From Sphingobacterium daejeonense (lineage in GTDB: Bacteria; Bacteroidota; Bacteroidia; Sphingobacteriales; Sphingobacteriaceae): a stretch of DNA of 64,000 nt. The translations under genes and the position numbers were made by a program. The notes below the pieces were generated by a model. The model did not search any database and was not told the origin of the DNA. It saw nothing but the letters and a program-made list of their open reading frames with translations. Location: assembly GCF_901472535.1 (NCBI RefSeq), contig NZ_LR590470.1, positions 4,650,001-4,714,000 on the forward strand, written 5' to 3'. This document shows positions 10,415 through 23,067 of the stretch, in pieces; position 1 is the stretch's first letter; each line of letters opens with the position of its first letter.

Positions 10415-10657
10415 ATGATTCAACATACACAATTATCTGACAGGGAACTTCAAGCATTGATAAAAAATCAGAAGGTAAGGTTTGGTGGCAACAGCAAACT
10501 CAAGATCTATGGTACTCTGCATTGCAAGTCCGGAAAAAGGATGAAAAAGGAAAATAGGGTTTTCTTTAGGTCAGAGCAAGAAGCAATTGAACTTGGATAT
10601 AGACCCTGCGGTAGCTGTATGCGTCAGAAATACCTAAAATGGAAGAAAAGCCTATAA
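10415..10657 (+). CDS. Stand-alone Ada-like metal-binding domain protein
   Basis: An 80-residue protein matching the zinc-binding N-terminal domain of Ada, the methylphosphotriester-repair module. C37 (YGTLHCKSGKR) aligns with the methyl-accepting Cys38 of E. coli Ada, and C65/C68 (YRPCGSCMR) align with Cys69/Cys72. The position of Ada Cys42 is a Lys here, so only three of the four zinc cysteines remain. It follows the oxygenase stop by one base and is almost certainly co-translated. Its stop overlaps the end of the convergent helicase gene by three bases. It lacks the AraC and alkyltransferase parts of full Ada. Confidence 0.8.
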   Translation: MIQHTQLSDRELQALIKNQKVRFGGNSKLKIYGTLHCKSGKRMKKENRVFFRSEQEAIELGYRPCGSCMRQKYLKWKKSL

Positions 10658-13600
10658 AATTTCAAGAAGGTCGCCTTTGGAAAGGCTCCCAAAAATGAAG
10701 CATCTGTTTGGATAAGATCTTGAGCCAATTTTCTTTTCTTCAACTGCAGCTTCATAATCTTTTCTTCGATAGTATCGGAACAAATCATCCGTACAGCGAC
10801 CACATGCTTGTTTTGACCAATGCGGTATGCTCTATCTATAGCCTGGTTTTCGGCTGCAGGATTCCACCATGGGTCAATAAGATACACATAATCGGCTTCT
10901 GTAAGATTCAGCCCGACCCCACCAGCCTTTAAGCTGATCAAGAAAACACGAACATCATCATTAGATTGGAAATTATGAACTTTCTCGCCCCTATCCTTGC
11001 TCTGCCCTGTTAGGTATTCAAAGGAATTTCCCGGTTTTCCAATTCAGCTTTGATAAGGTCCAACATCCCTACAAACTGAGAGAAAATCAAGATTTTGTGC
11101 TCCTTGGATTTATTCTCGATCTGCTCAAGGATAACTTCGATTTTTACAGCGTTTTCTGCAGCATGCCCTTCCTTGAGAAGCACCGGAGAATTGCAGATCT
11201 GCCTCAGCTTAGTCAATCCTGTCAGAACATGCATACTGTTCTTTTGAATCTCATCCTCTTCCTTCGCAGAAATGAATTCGCGGATCTCGGTTTCATAGGT
11301 CTCGTAAATCCTCCGCTGTTCAGCATTCATCTCACAGTAAATTACCATTTCCGTTTTCTCAGGAAGCTCTGTAGCAACCTGCTTCTTGGTCCTTCGAAGA
11401 ACAAATGGTTTTATCTTCTCCTGTAACTCATTTGCCCTTTTGCTATAATCAAACTTGTCAATCGGAAGCGCATAGGTATCCTTAAAGAACTGCTTGCTGC
11501 CCAATAAGCCTGGACTGGCAAATGACATCTGCCCATAGAGGTCGAACGTATTGTTCTCCACCGGCGTTCCAGTCAACACAATTCGGTTTCTTCCATTCAA
11601 TAGACGTGCTGCTTTATAACGCTCTGAGTTCGGGTTTTTAATGGCCTGAGATTCATCCAGAAATATATAATTGAACTTGAAATTCTTTAAAAAACGAATA
11701 TCAGATAGCATTATCCCATAGGTTGTTAAAATGACCTCATAATCCTCAAAACCCTCGGTATTCTTATTTCGATCCGCGCCATAATGTTTCCAGATCTTGA
11801 TGGAAGGCGCAAATTTTTGAATCTCCTCTTCCCAATTAAACATGATTGAAGTAGGCATCACAATTAGATTGGTTTGATTTGGATATTTTTCTCGCTGAGA
11901 AAGTATAAAAGCTATGATTTGAAGAGTCTTTCCAAGACCCATGTCATCTGCCAAGCAGCCCCCGAAATTGTGCTTATCCAAAAAGCATAACCAATTTAAT
12001 CCTTCGTGCTGATATGTCCTTAATTCAGCATTCAAGGTTTTAGGGACTTTTACTTTCGGAATTTGATAACCAGCAGAAAACTCCTCCTTCAGGATATCAA
12101 TCTCAAGTTGAACTTCATCGCTCAATATTTCCTTCTCAAAAAGATCCTCCACTTCAGAATAATTTACCTTGGGAATGGTAATCATTTCTTCATCCATATC
12201 ACCAATCTTAAAGTAACTCCCAATTTTCGTGATCCATTCTTCAGGCAAGATTCCAAAGGTGCCATCGTCCAATGCAACGAATTTGCTCTTATTGCGGATA
12301 GCTCGATGAATCTGCCTTAATGTTGCATATTGTTGTCGAATCCCACTTTTAACTTAGCATTGAACCAGTCAATACCCGATATCACTTCAATAGAGATTTT
12401 TGCTTTATGTGGGTTGATCTTGTTTTTTTCTATATCATTGAAACCCAAGATTGCAATATCTTCCTCTCGCCATTGCTCGAAAGTTTCAATGAACCAATCT
12501 TCATCCAAGAACTTGTCTTTGTGCAAATAAAAGTACACCTTTTCTTCCAACTGCTCCAGGAATTCAGGGTGCTTGTCCAAAATAGAGGCTGTCAGCCGTT
12601 CTTCAGCATCATGGTTCCGCTCAACACTAAAAACATTCCCGTTTGGGTCTGTGTCGAAGACTTGTTTGCGAGAATAAACAGGAACTTCAATATCGCCATA
12701 TTTCATCACTGGAGTAATTGACACGTAGCTGCCCTCCTGCTGTAGATAGATAAGACGTGACATCTCGTAGTTTTTATCTCTAAGCTGAGCAGGCGTCGCT
12801 TGACGAATAAATGAATAATTGATTTTTACCAATTGCTCCAAAGGTTCCAGGAAATTCCTGAAGAATTCGTCGTATTTGGATTCGTGGAGGACAATTATTT
12901 CATTGTTGGACTTAAAGAACTTTATGACCCGAAGCAAATCTGGATTACCAATGAGGTAAAGACCATTTTTGTGCAACAGAAAATACTCGTTCTTAATTTG
13001 AAGTTGTTTAAAGTGGAGAGAAGTCTCATTCCAAATCAACTCACCTGTAATTTCATAGAATGGTGATTTCTTGAATACGGTCAACTGAACTTCCGCCTTT
13101 AGCACATCCAACGTAATTGATTTCAAGGATTTGGATAAAATGGTTTCTGAAATGGACCGGTCATGGAAGAAAACATCCAAGGACAACGGATTCTTGATGA
13201 TTAATTTCAGTGCATCTAAATCGAGATCCAAACTGTCATCAGAATATTTATTCTGGAAGTAATGGACCGCTGAATAAAATTTTAATTCTTTGGGGTCATT
13301 ACTATTCCAAATCAGGGGTTGCGTGTCAACCGCATCTATCGGGTTCTTAATTTTTCCTGATTTCGTGCGCTCAGCTTCCATCAACAAAATGTTCAACTGG
13401 TTATAATAACGATGTTTCGAAATAACCAATATCCGTTTTCTATGCTGCTCCGAAAGGATTGCCAATTTAGATTTACGTATTGGAATAATCGGAAAACTAT
13501 CGACGGAAAGATTATCAGTCTTTAATAAACCTACAACCGAAGGAGAAATTTTCAACTCTCCTTCCTCAAAACTGATATTAAAAAAGTTGTCCAAATTAGG

Positions 13601-13984
13601 TTCATCTTCTAGTCCATAAGATTTAGCTATCTGAAGCAGAGCTTTATCCCTTGCCTTCTCATCAAAGAACAAACTGAAGTCATTGTTCTCCAGAATCGCA
13701 TAGCAAACTATACCTTGATGCTCGCACATTCTATTGCCAACATTTCCACAAGTACAGCTTGTTACAATATGGCCTCTGATTTGGCTTACAACGACCGTAG
13801 AGAATTCCTGGTCTTGATCGTTTTTTGTGAAGACTCCAGAATTTAATTCTAGTGATAAAGCGTAAACGTCCTTAAAATCTTTATGGTCAATGAAGCTTGC
13901 ATTATCCACATGCTTGAGCAGTTCAAATAATGTTAAATTACTGAAATCTGTATTCGAAATAATGTAATCAGACGAAAGATCCAT
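10652..13984 (-). CDS. SWI2/SNF2 family helicase with SWIM zinc finger (three frame breaks)
   Basis: About 1110 residues, reading in three pieces. The N-terminal part carries a SWIM finger (SCTCGNVGNRMCEHQGIV, C-x-C ... C-x-H). The SNF2 ATPase has Walker A DDMGLGKTLQ, a DESQ box and GTPVENN. The C-terminal helicase lobe has GGVGLNLTEADYV and RAYRIGQ. Breaks fall near 12340 (GGG), 11022 (TTT) and 10691 (T5). At each, adding one base to the homopolymer restores the expected protein, for example the terminal FFGSLSKGDLLEIL and stop at 10652-10654. DNA translocation or chromatin-like remodelling of protein-DNA complexes is expected. It starts 116 bp from the divergent membrane-protein gene. Confidence 0.93.
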
Positions 13985-14100
13985 GAACCAGTATAATAGT
14001 TTTGAGAAAGTAAGAATACGAAAATTTTAGAACAATATCTCTACAACTGAGAAGACATAATTTATAATTATTTTTAATTTATTTCTATATTGTATTCATA

Positions 14101-15087
14101 ATGAATGATTTATCAAAGCGCTCAACTATTCGGCCTGGAAACATCATTTCAGGGATAGGTTTTTGGACCATATTCGCTCTCCTAATGGGATTTGGACTAC
14201 CTATCCTTATTCATAGTCAACAAGGCGATTGGAAATTTAATTATGATAAAAGTGCCAATACTGCCTTCTTTTATTTAGGGTTGGGCTTATTTTTGTGGCT
14301 TCTATTGATCTTCCTTTTCGCTAATAACTTCTTGTTCAACCTGCTTAGGAAAAGAAAAAAATTAATGGGATTGCATAGTCAAGGCAAAAGGATCAAGGCT
14401 ACCGTAATAGAAAGCCATATTTTTGAAAGAAACAAGGAGTATGAGTCAGTACATTTAGTTTTAGAATTTAAGAATCTGTCCGGATCAATGGTCAATTTTG
14501 AATTGAATTTATCAGACAGTAAGCCCGAGGAACATCGATTTGATATAGGGAAACCCGTTACCTTATTGGTCGACGAAGAATCAAAGAACCCCTCAATTAC
14601 TTTAGAAACAGGAAAAATCGGATTCAACAAACCTATCCTCAACCTAATTTTATTTGTTTTATTGGTGATGATCTTAGTGCCAATAGGTCTGTTGATCTAT
14701 GGATATTTATATGAAAGTAACGGCTATGGATGGCGCTATTTATCATTTGAACACCCTTTTATTCTAGCACCTTTATTTGGACTCCTCTATGTCGGCATAT
14801 TGATATTTATCAGGAAGATTTTTATCAAACCCTCCAATACAGAGTGGCTGTTGCTGCATGGAAAATCAACTGAGGCAAAGATTGTTTCATCTGTTGCTAC
14901 TGGAACCTCCATAAATGACCAACCACAAATCTTGGTCGTAGTAGAATTTGAAGACAAAGGAAAAACAATAAAGGCAGATTTTAAAAGAATATATAATCAG
15001 ATGGATCTGATTAGCCTAAATCGAGGTAACAGCATCAGAATCCTTTACCATCCTGAGAATCCTCAAATAATTGAACCCAACCAATAA
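14101..15087 (+). CDS. DUF3592-like integral membrane protein
   Basis: A 328-residue protein with four predicted transmembrane helices in two pairs (about residues 18-36, 55-78, 175-200 and 218-236). Each pair is followed by a soluble beta-rich segment of similar design: GKRIKATVIESHIF ... LVDEESKNPSI and GKSTEAKIVSSVAT ... ILYHPENPQII. This internal duplication, with the 'V-x-x-x-x-NP' ending, is typical of DUF3592 proteins, whose function is unknown. It ends 3 bp before a lipoprotein gene, so the two likely act together at the envelope. Confidence 0.7.
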   Translation: MNDLSKRSTIRPGNIISGIGFWTIFALLMGFGLPILIHSQQGDWKFNYDKSANTAFFYLGLGLFLWLLLIFLFANNFLFNLLRKRKKLMGLHSQGKRIKATVIESHIFERNKEYESVHLVLEFKNLSGSMVNFELNLSDSKPEEHRFDIGKPVTLLVDEESKNPSITLETGKIGFNKPILNLILFVLLVMILVPIGLLIYGYLYESNGYGWRYLSFEHPFILAPLFGLLYVGILIFIRKIFIKPSNTEWLLLHGKSTEAKIVSSVATGTSINDQPQILVVVEFEDKGKTIKADFKRIYNQMDLISLNRGNSIRILYHPENPQIIEPNQ

Positions 15088-15090
15088 CTT

Positions 15091-15789
15091 ATGAGAAAAG
15101 CTAGTATTTCACTTTTGACACTCATATTTTTTCTTTCTTCATGCCAACAAATAAAACAAAGCTATGAAGAAACAATAAATCCAAAACCTGTACAGAAAGA
15201 CAAGCCTCGTGAGCAGTTGGGGTCTAGTTCGTCCTCCAGTACAACTTATAGTTCTTCTTCGAGTTCATCTTCGCATAATAGCACGGTAGAGACCGGTCAA
15301 AAGGAATCAGAAAGCTTATTTAAATCCAAAGATAAGCTTGACCAAATACAACAGGAATTAGTCAATTTACCTTTGTTCAGAGGAAAGAAAATCATGCTCT
15401 ACCAAAGCTTTTTCTTATATGACCATATGGATGGAATGATTATTATCCAAATGCAGAATCCTGACAAACCTGATGAGGTCGATGAATATACATACAGATA
15501 TGGTAAATGGCAAGAACCAACTCCGGTGAAAATCACTGGAAACATTCCTATGGAAAGCTTCCTGTTTCCAATGGACAAAATTAAGTTTTCACTAGCCCAT
15601 GATATTCATGAAGAAATGATAAAAGAAGCAAAAAATATGGAAGGTGGTGTTGCTTCAGATCATGTATACTTTACCCATATGGATTTTCATGGAATTGAAA
15701 GGAGCTATTGGTATAGCTCCGTAAAGGGAGATCGAAAAGACCTTTATATCGACTTTAATACCGAAGGAAAGGAAATATCTAGACGATAA
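15091..15789 (+). CDS. Lipoprotein with a serine-rich linker, unknown function
   Basis: A 232-residue protein with a lipoprotein signal (MRKASISLLTLIFFLSSC). Residues about 44-65 are a low-complexity Ser/Thr tract (LGSSSSSSTTYSSSSSSSS) that should act as a flexible tether. A globular domain follows, with VDEYTYRYGKWQEPTPVKI and YWYSSVKGDRKDLYIDF. I do not recognise the family. It is adjacent to the membrane protein upstream (3-bp gap) and is probably in the same transcript. Confidence 0.75.
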   Translation: MRKASISLLTLIFFLSSCQQIKQSYEETINPKPVQKDKPREQLGSSSSSSTTYSSSSSSSSHNSTVETGQKESESLFKSKDKLDQIQQELVNLPLFRGKKIMLYQSFFLYDHMDGMIIIQMQNPDKPDEVDEYTYRYGKWQEPTPVKITGNIPMESFLFPMDKIKFSLAHDIHEEMIKEAKNMEGGVASDHVYFTHMDFHGIERSYWYSSVKGDRKDLYIDFNTEGKEISRR

Positions 15790-15907
15790 GAAAGCTTATA
15801 TTTTCATTCTCCTCTGTCTTCTCCAGAATTTTAGTCAGACCCTTCAATTGGTTTTACCATCTACTTTAATGCAATATATGGTACGCTTCGTGCTAATCAA
15901 GAATGAA

Positions 15908-15943
15908 ATAAAAAAAGCACCTGATTAAGAAAATCAAGTGCTT
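15908..15943 (-). terminator. Intrinsic terminator of the SusD-like gene
   Basis: A 12-bp stem with one mismatch (arms 15915-15926 and 15932-15943) is followed on the minus strand by a run of seven T. It lies 22 bases after the minus-strand stop at 15965. Confidence 0.85.
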
Positions 15944-15964
15944 CTAGTAAAATATGATTGTTGG

Positions 15965-17846
15965 TTAATAGGCTGGGTTTTGCGCCATATTTGGCATAAT
16001 TGATAATTGATACTGGGGAATCGGAAATAATTTTTGATAAGCTTTAATGCCTAATTCAGATTCCGCAAGATCGTTTCGCTTTAAGAATGCAAAATAAACG
16101 CCTTCATTTTTCATCTCTTCCTTGAATTCTGTATGAAGATTTTTCAAGATATTCGATTCAGAGGTCGATAATTCAGCCTTACCATTTCTCTTACGAACTT
16201 CATTTAAAAGCTGGATCGCCTTTGTTTTATTGTTCAGCTTTAAGTTTGCTTCCGCTGCCAATAAAATAACTTCTGAGTATCTAGCTATACTTCTGTAATT
16301 CCCTTTCAGATATGGGTTATCGCTATCATTGGGTTTTAATTCTGGTGACAAATTGTAATCGACACCAAAAATACTCTCTGAATTAGAACTATGGATATTA
16401 GACTTGCTTGCTAAAGCGAATTTTTTACTATCAATTATTTGATTTAGGTAAGTGTTGGCCAGTGTATAATTTTTATTGTCCATAGCTATTCTCGCGGCAA
16501 TCATTCTTCCTAACTCTGCATCATTAGGAAATGAGGTTTCTAGATGTTTTATAACCGCTGCTAGTTTGGATAGGATTTTATTAGAAGCTTCACTTTTATT
16601 TGTTCTACCTTTTGATACGTCCATTTCAGTTGGTACTTTTTCAAAGTAGATAGGGTCACCCCAATAATTCATAAATTGCCAATAACTTAATGCAACATAT
16701 AAGTATCCATGCCCTTGAAACTTTTTTAAACTTTCATTTTTTATCATTCCCAAGGCCTCTTCAAAATAATAACTATCGGTAATAATTTTGAATAATTCAG
16801 TATATGAATTATGTAATTTGGAGTTGTTAGAACTGATTGGTTTATAAGAAAACTCATTAAATGATTTTGATCCTATGGTATTGATATACAATCCTTCTGC
16901 CAAAATTAAATTTTCATTCAGTTTTAAAGAACTTAGCTTTAATGAATTAATCTTTTCATTAATTGCCCCTTCGTTTGAATAGATCTGATCTGGCGTTAAT
17001 GCATGATTTGGATCTATTTCCTGAATATCAGCTGTAAAATTTTTCTTAATATCAAAGTCACCAATAGTTAGGTCTAAATCAGCATATCTCTTTTTCATAT
17101 TATCTGAGACTTGTTTTGCGCTGAAAGATTCCAATCCAGATTTAATGGTGGAAGCTAAGGTTTGATTTACTTCCCCATCGGTCTCTAAGTCTGTTGAAAT
17201 AGTACTTAATATTTCAGTAAGTTTAGCATCATCGGAAGATGCCATTTGAAGAAGTCCTGCTGAAATACCCAATAAAATATTGGAGTGTTCATTGTTCTTG
17301 GTCAATGAAATCTCTTCACTCAAATTATTGCTCGATGCTTTAGCATAAAAAGCACTGTATATTTCCTTTACAGCTTTAACTTTTGCATCAGCAAATTTTA
17401 ATTTTTCCTTTTTTATCAGACTCTTTACGCGTTTTTCTTCAAGATGGCTTAGGATATTAACATTAACAGTATTGTTTGAACTGATATCTGCTAAAGCATT
17501 CAATGTAATAGGCGATGTCGATAACTTACCAGATATTTCATTAAAATAAAATCCATTTACAGATAATTGGACAAAGTTTGAGCTGAGAACCACACCTTCC
17601 AAACTAAATGACCCTTTGTCATCTACGATTTCTGATTTGAATGATTTTCCCGTTGGTGTTAAATCTTCAGATAATTCATAAATAGTCACTACAGAACCTC
17701 TAACAAATGGACCTTTTTCAACAGCACCCTTAAGCGCAACTTTAGAGTCTTTCCCGTTTTCTAAATTTTCTTTCTTGCTGCAAGAATAAAAAAAATACTG
17801 TACATAAGAGTACTAGGCAAATTAGCCGGCTAGTCATAAATCTCAT
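15965..17846 (-). CDS. Orphan SusD-like lipoprotein with an added N-terminal domain (frame break in signal peptide)
   Basis: About 625 residues. The true start is the ATG at 17846 (or 17837), giving MRFMTSRLICLVLLCTVFF and then, after a shift in an A8 run at 17788-17795, a lipobox YSCSKKE. Residues about 35-230 form a carboxypeptidase-like beta domain (GAVEKGPFVRGSVVTIYEL) and a helical stretch. The C-terminal half is SusD/RagB-like, with ARYSEVILLAAEANLKLNNK and the ending LFPIPQYQLSIMPNMAQNPAY. No SusC gene is adjacent, so it is unpaired or partners a distant receptor. It may bind a nutrient at the cell surface. Confidence 0.85.
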
Positions 17847-18076
17847 AAATTGATGTTTGAACGCGCAAATTAAAGAAACAGCAAATCAAATATCTTACGG
17901 TTTCCCATAATTTACCTCATAAAATGAAAACTTAATTATTTGTTAACATTGCGAAAATCTCAATTCCTTATTACTCAGAATCGAACAGGCAGGTACAGGA
18001 TGCGAAAGCATTATATTTTTATTTCCTTTAAGTAACAATTATAAATTCGCCCTAACCTCGACAAAATTGGTTTCCT

Positions 18077-21000
18077 ATGAAAAGATATCCTATCCTGAGT
18101 ATATTTTTTGCCTTATTTATCCTGATTTCCTGCCAGGAGAAAATTGAAATAGTCTCATTTAAACCTGAGCCTGGCAGTAGTATTGCCATTGTTGGAAACT
18201 CGTTTGCCGAAAGAATGCAACGGAACAACTATTTTGAAACCCTGCTGCAGGCAAGCTTTCCGTACCACAAACTACACGTTCGTAATTTAGGCTGGGATGC
18301 AGACGAGGTCAACCTACGACCTCGACCTCTCAACTTTGGAACACTTCAGGAACACCTACAAGCTCATAAAGCTGATGTTATTTTCGCATGTTTTGGTATG
18401 AATGAGTCCTTTAAAGGTGTTGATAGCTTAGCAACTTTCAAAACTGAACTGGAAACTTTTATAAAAAGTCTTCAAGACCTGAAAGGTGGCCTCAATAAAA
18501 CGCCACAGATAATTTTGGTTTCCCCAATAGCCCATGAAAAACTAGGAGATGAATTGCCTGATCCTAAGGATCACAATAAATCCCTGAAAATATATTCAGA
18601 GGAAATGGGCAAAGTAGCAAAATCAATGGGTATTCCATTTATCAACCTATTTGCTGTTACAAAAGCTGAAATGGATGATGCCAAATCGCCACTTACCACG
18701 GATGGTATACATTTGAATGATGATGGATATAAATTGGTCAGTGAACTGATGGCCAAAGCATTGGATTTCCCCATAAAAAGCCTGTCCGAATTACCACAGG
18801 CCGAAAGCTTAAGAACATTGATCAACACAAAAAACAAACATTTCTTCTATCGATACAAATCTCAAAACGGAGAATATATCTATGGCCGCAGGCGAGAATG
18901 GGCAGGTGGTCAGGCTTTGCCCAATGAACTTGCCAAAATAGACCAGATGGTAGAACAATTGGACAGCTTAGTATGGACTGGAGCACAGAAGGGGGCACAG
19001 ATTGATCCTCTTGCTGCCCAAAAGATCATAAATGCCGGTAAAGCGGAAATTCCACAAGAAAACATAAAACCCACAACAGAAGAGGATCTGGAATTGGCGA
19101 AGTCCCAATTTATTCTGCCCGAGGGTTTTGAAATCGAGCTGTTCGCATCCGAGAAAGACTTTCCAATGGCCAATCCAGTTTCGGCAACCTTTGATTCTCA
19201 AGGTCGGCTTTGGGTCGCTACCATGCCTTCATACCCCAATTATACTCCTGGCAATCCTCCAAACGACAAAATTTTAATCTTAGAAGATACCGATGGCGAC
19301 GGAAAAGCCGATAAACATACGGTATTTGCTGACAGCCTTTACCTTCCATTGGGGTTTGAAATCGGAGATGGTGGTGTTTATGTAACTCAAGCTCCAGATT
19401 TTGTTTTTTTGAAGGATACCAATGGCGATGGAAAAGCTGACTATAAGGAAGTATTACTATCAGGATTCGGAACCGAGGATTCCCACCATACCCTGAATAC
19501 TTATACATGGGGCCCAGATGGTGCTTTATATATGAATATGGGTACATTTCTGCATACGCAGGTCGAGACTCCTTATGGTCCACGCCGTGGTGATTATGGC
19601 ATGGTATGGCGTTATGAACCCAAATCAAGGAAATTTGACCAACATATCTCCTATTTATTTGCAAATCCTTGGGGCAATGTATTTATGCGGGATGGAACCC
19701 AATTGATAGCAGATGTATCTACCGGTTTAAATTATTTTGCACCGCCATTGACCGTGGCTATCGACTACCCCAAGAAACATCTGGAGATGAAAGACTTCCT
19801 GACCGCAGCAGCAAAACCTAAGACATGTGGTCTGGAGATTATATCGAGCCGGGCATTCCCTGACAGCCTGCAAGGAAACGTATTGTTCAATACCTTTATC
19901 GGCTTTCAAGGAATCCGGCAGCACAAAATTGCAGAACAAGGTAGTGGAATTGTAGGCACTGAAACGCAATCCCTATTGCAATCTACTGATCCCAATTTTA
20001 GACCTGTAGCCTTGCAATTTGGACCTGACGGCGCTTTGTATGTGGTGGATTGGTATAATCCTATCATTCAACATGGAGAGCAGAACTTTAGGGATGAAAA
20101 ACGTGATCATACAAAAGGTAGAATCTGGCGGATAAAACATAAAAGCAAGTCAACACTAAAACCTGTGGGTTTAACAAAAATGAGCATACCTGAAATGTTG
20201 GATCAATTAAAGCTAACAGAAGACCGCGCAAGGTACAGAACTAGAAGAGCGCTCAGAGAATACAAGGCAAGCGATGTCTTGCCGGCAGTGGATAAATGGA
20301 TTGCTGGACTGGTTAAAAATGACCCGATGCTCGATCAACATAAGATGGAAGGTCTTTGGATCTATCAACAGTTTAACAAACCCAACGAAAAGTTATTGGA
20401 TGAGTTGCTGAAAAGTAAGAGCCCAGGCGTAAGATCTGCAGCAACTCGGGTATTGTACTATTGGGCTGAGAAAATTCCCAATTCACTAGATAAAATTATC
20501 AAGATGTCTGCGGACCAATCTCCAAGGGTTAGGCTGGAGGCAATCATTGCATTGAGTCATTTTAAGGATCCAAAATCTGTACATGCTTTGTTAGCGGCTA
20601 CAGAAATGCCAACTGATGATTACATCAATTATTCTCTGAATGAGTCTTTCAGGCATTTGCGCCCAGTATGGGTAGAAATGTTTAGCAATGACAAGCAATT
20701 CTTGGCAAAAGACCCTAAAAAAGCAAACCTTTTATTGAGCTCTGTTGCGACTAAACGGGAATCATTATATATAGGCTTTGTTGCTGAAGATCCTACGGCG
20801 GGAAAATATTCGGAACCAAAACTGACTGCTGAAGAGTTTGCAAAGATGAAATCTGCCGTTGCGGTTCAGCGCTTTATGGATGAAAACAAAGAGCTCCTTG
20901 CTGGTGACAAGCCGAAGGATGAACCTAAACCAGAAAACAAGGAACCTCAAAAAGAAAAATTGAAGGCTACACATATCCTGAAGACTCTTCCTGGGAAAAT

Positions 21001-21337
21001 GGCATTTGATATAGAGGTACTTGAAGTGAAGGCTGGCGAAGAGATGATTTTGGAATTTGACAACAATGACCAGATGCCTCACAATATAGTATTTGCAAAA
21101 CCTGGTAGTCGCGAAAAAGTCGGGAAAGCAGCAGACTCCATGTCCGTAGAACCAGATGCCTATGAGAAAAGTTTTATTCCAAATATTCCGGAAGTGCTTT
21201 TCGCAACGCCATTGGTACAAGCAGGACAAAGTTATCAAATCAAAGTCACTGCCCCAAAGGCTAAAGGAGACTATCCATTTGTATGTACTTTCCCGGGGCA
21301 TTGGCAGATTATGCATGGTATTATGAGAGTACAATAA
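18077..21337 (+). CDS. Giant lipoprotein: SGNH hydrolase + dehydrogenase-type propeller + HEAT + azurin-like cupredoxin
   Basis: An intact 1086-residue protein. MKRYPILSIFFALFILISC is a lipoprotein signal. Residues 35-230 are an SGNH hydrolase with S42 (VGNSF), GMN at 107-109 and the D209/H212 dyad (DGIHLND). Residues about 345-690 match the 'putative membrane-bound dehydrogenase' beta-propeller (LPEGFEIELFASE; GRLWVATMPSYP), with two Ca-binding-like loops (DTDGDGKAD and DTNGDGKAD). HEAT-like repeats follow at about 700-900. A Lys/Glu/Pro-rich linker leads to a cupredoxin at about 970-1086 with His (MPHN), CTFPGHW and IM, the azurin Cys-His-Met spacing. No CxxCH haem motif is present. I infer an extracytoplasmic carbohydrate oxidation or de-esterification enzyme that passes electrons through copper. 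Confidence 0.85.
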   Translation: MKRYPILSIFFALFILISCQEKIEIVSFKPEPGSSIAIVGNSFAERMQRNNYFETLLQASFPYHKLHVRNLGWDADEVNLRPRPLNFGTLQEHLQAHKADVIFACFGMNESFKGVDSLATFKTELETFIKSLQDLKGGLNKTPQIILVSPIAHEKLGDELPDPKDHNKSLKIYSEEMGKVAKSMGIPFINLFAVTKAEMDDAKSPLTTDGIHLNDDGYKLVSELMAKALDFPIKSLSELPQAESLRTLINTKNKHFFYRYKSQNGEYIYGRRREWAGGQALPNELAKIDQMVEQLDSLVWTGAQKGAQIDPLAAQKIINAGKAEIPQENIKPTTEEDLELAKSQFILPEGFEIELFASEKDFPMANPVSATFDSQGRLWVATMPSYPNYTPGNPPNDKILILEDTDGDGKADKHTVFADSLYLPLGFEIGDGGVYVTQAPDFVFLKDTNGDGKADYKEVLLSGFGTEDSHHTLNTYTWGPDGALYMNMGTFLHTQVETPYGPRRGDYGMVWRYEPKSRKFDQHISYLFANPWGNVFMRDGTQLIADVSTGLNYFAPPLTVAIDYPKKHLEMKDFLTAAAKPKTCGLEIISSRAFPDSLQGNVLFNTFIGFQGIRQHKIAEQGSGIVGTETQSLLQSTDPNFRPVALQFGPDGALYVVDWYNPIIQHGEQNFRDEKRDHTKGRIWRIKHKSKSTLKPVGLTKMSIPEMLDQLKLTEDRARYRTRRALREYKASDVLPAVDKWIAGLVKNDPMLDQHKMEGLWIYQQFNKPNEKLLDELLKSKSPGVRSAATRVLYYWAEKIPNSLDKIIKMSADQSPRVRLEAIIALSHFKDPKSVHALLAATEMPTDDYINYSLNESFRHLRPVWVEMFSNDKQFLAKDPKKANLLLSSVATKRESLYIGFVAEDPTAGKYSEPKLTAEEFAKMKSAVAVQRFMDENKELLAGDKPKDEPKPENKEPQKEKLKATHILKTLPGKMAFDIEVLEVKAGEEMILEFDNNDQMPHNIVFAKPGSREKVGKAADSMSVEPDAYEKSFIPNIPEVLFATPLVQAGQSYQIKVTAPKAKGDYPFVCTFPGHWQIMHGIMRVQ

Positions 21338-21416
21338 CGAGGTTAATTACCCTTTATTTAAGCTACAAATAATTTGATGAAAATTTAATATCTTTAATTA
21401 ACCAATCGTTCAAATT

Positions 21417-23043
<1,627 letters not shown>

Positions 23044-23067
23044 TCTGTCGAAATCATCCTTGAATTA

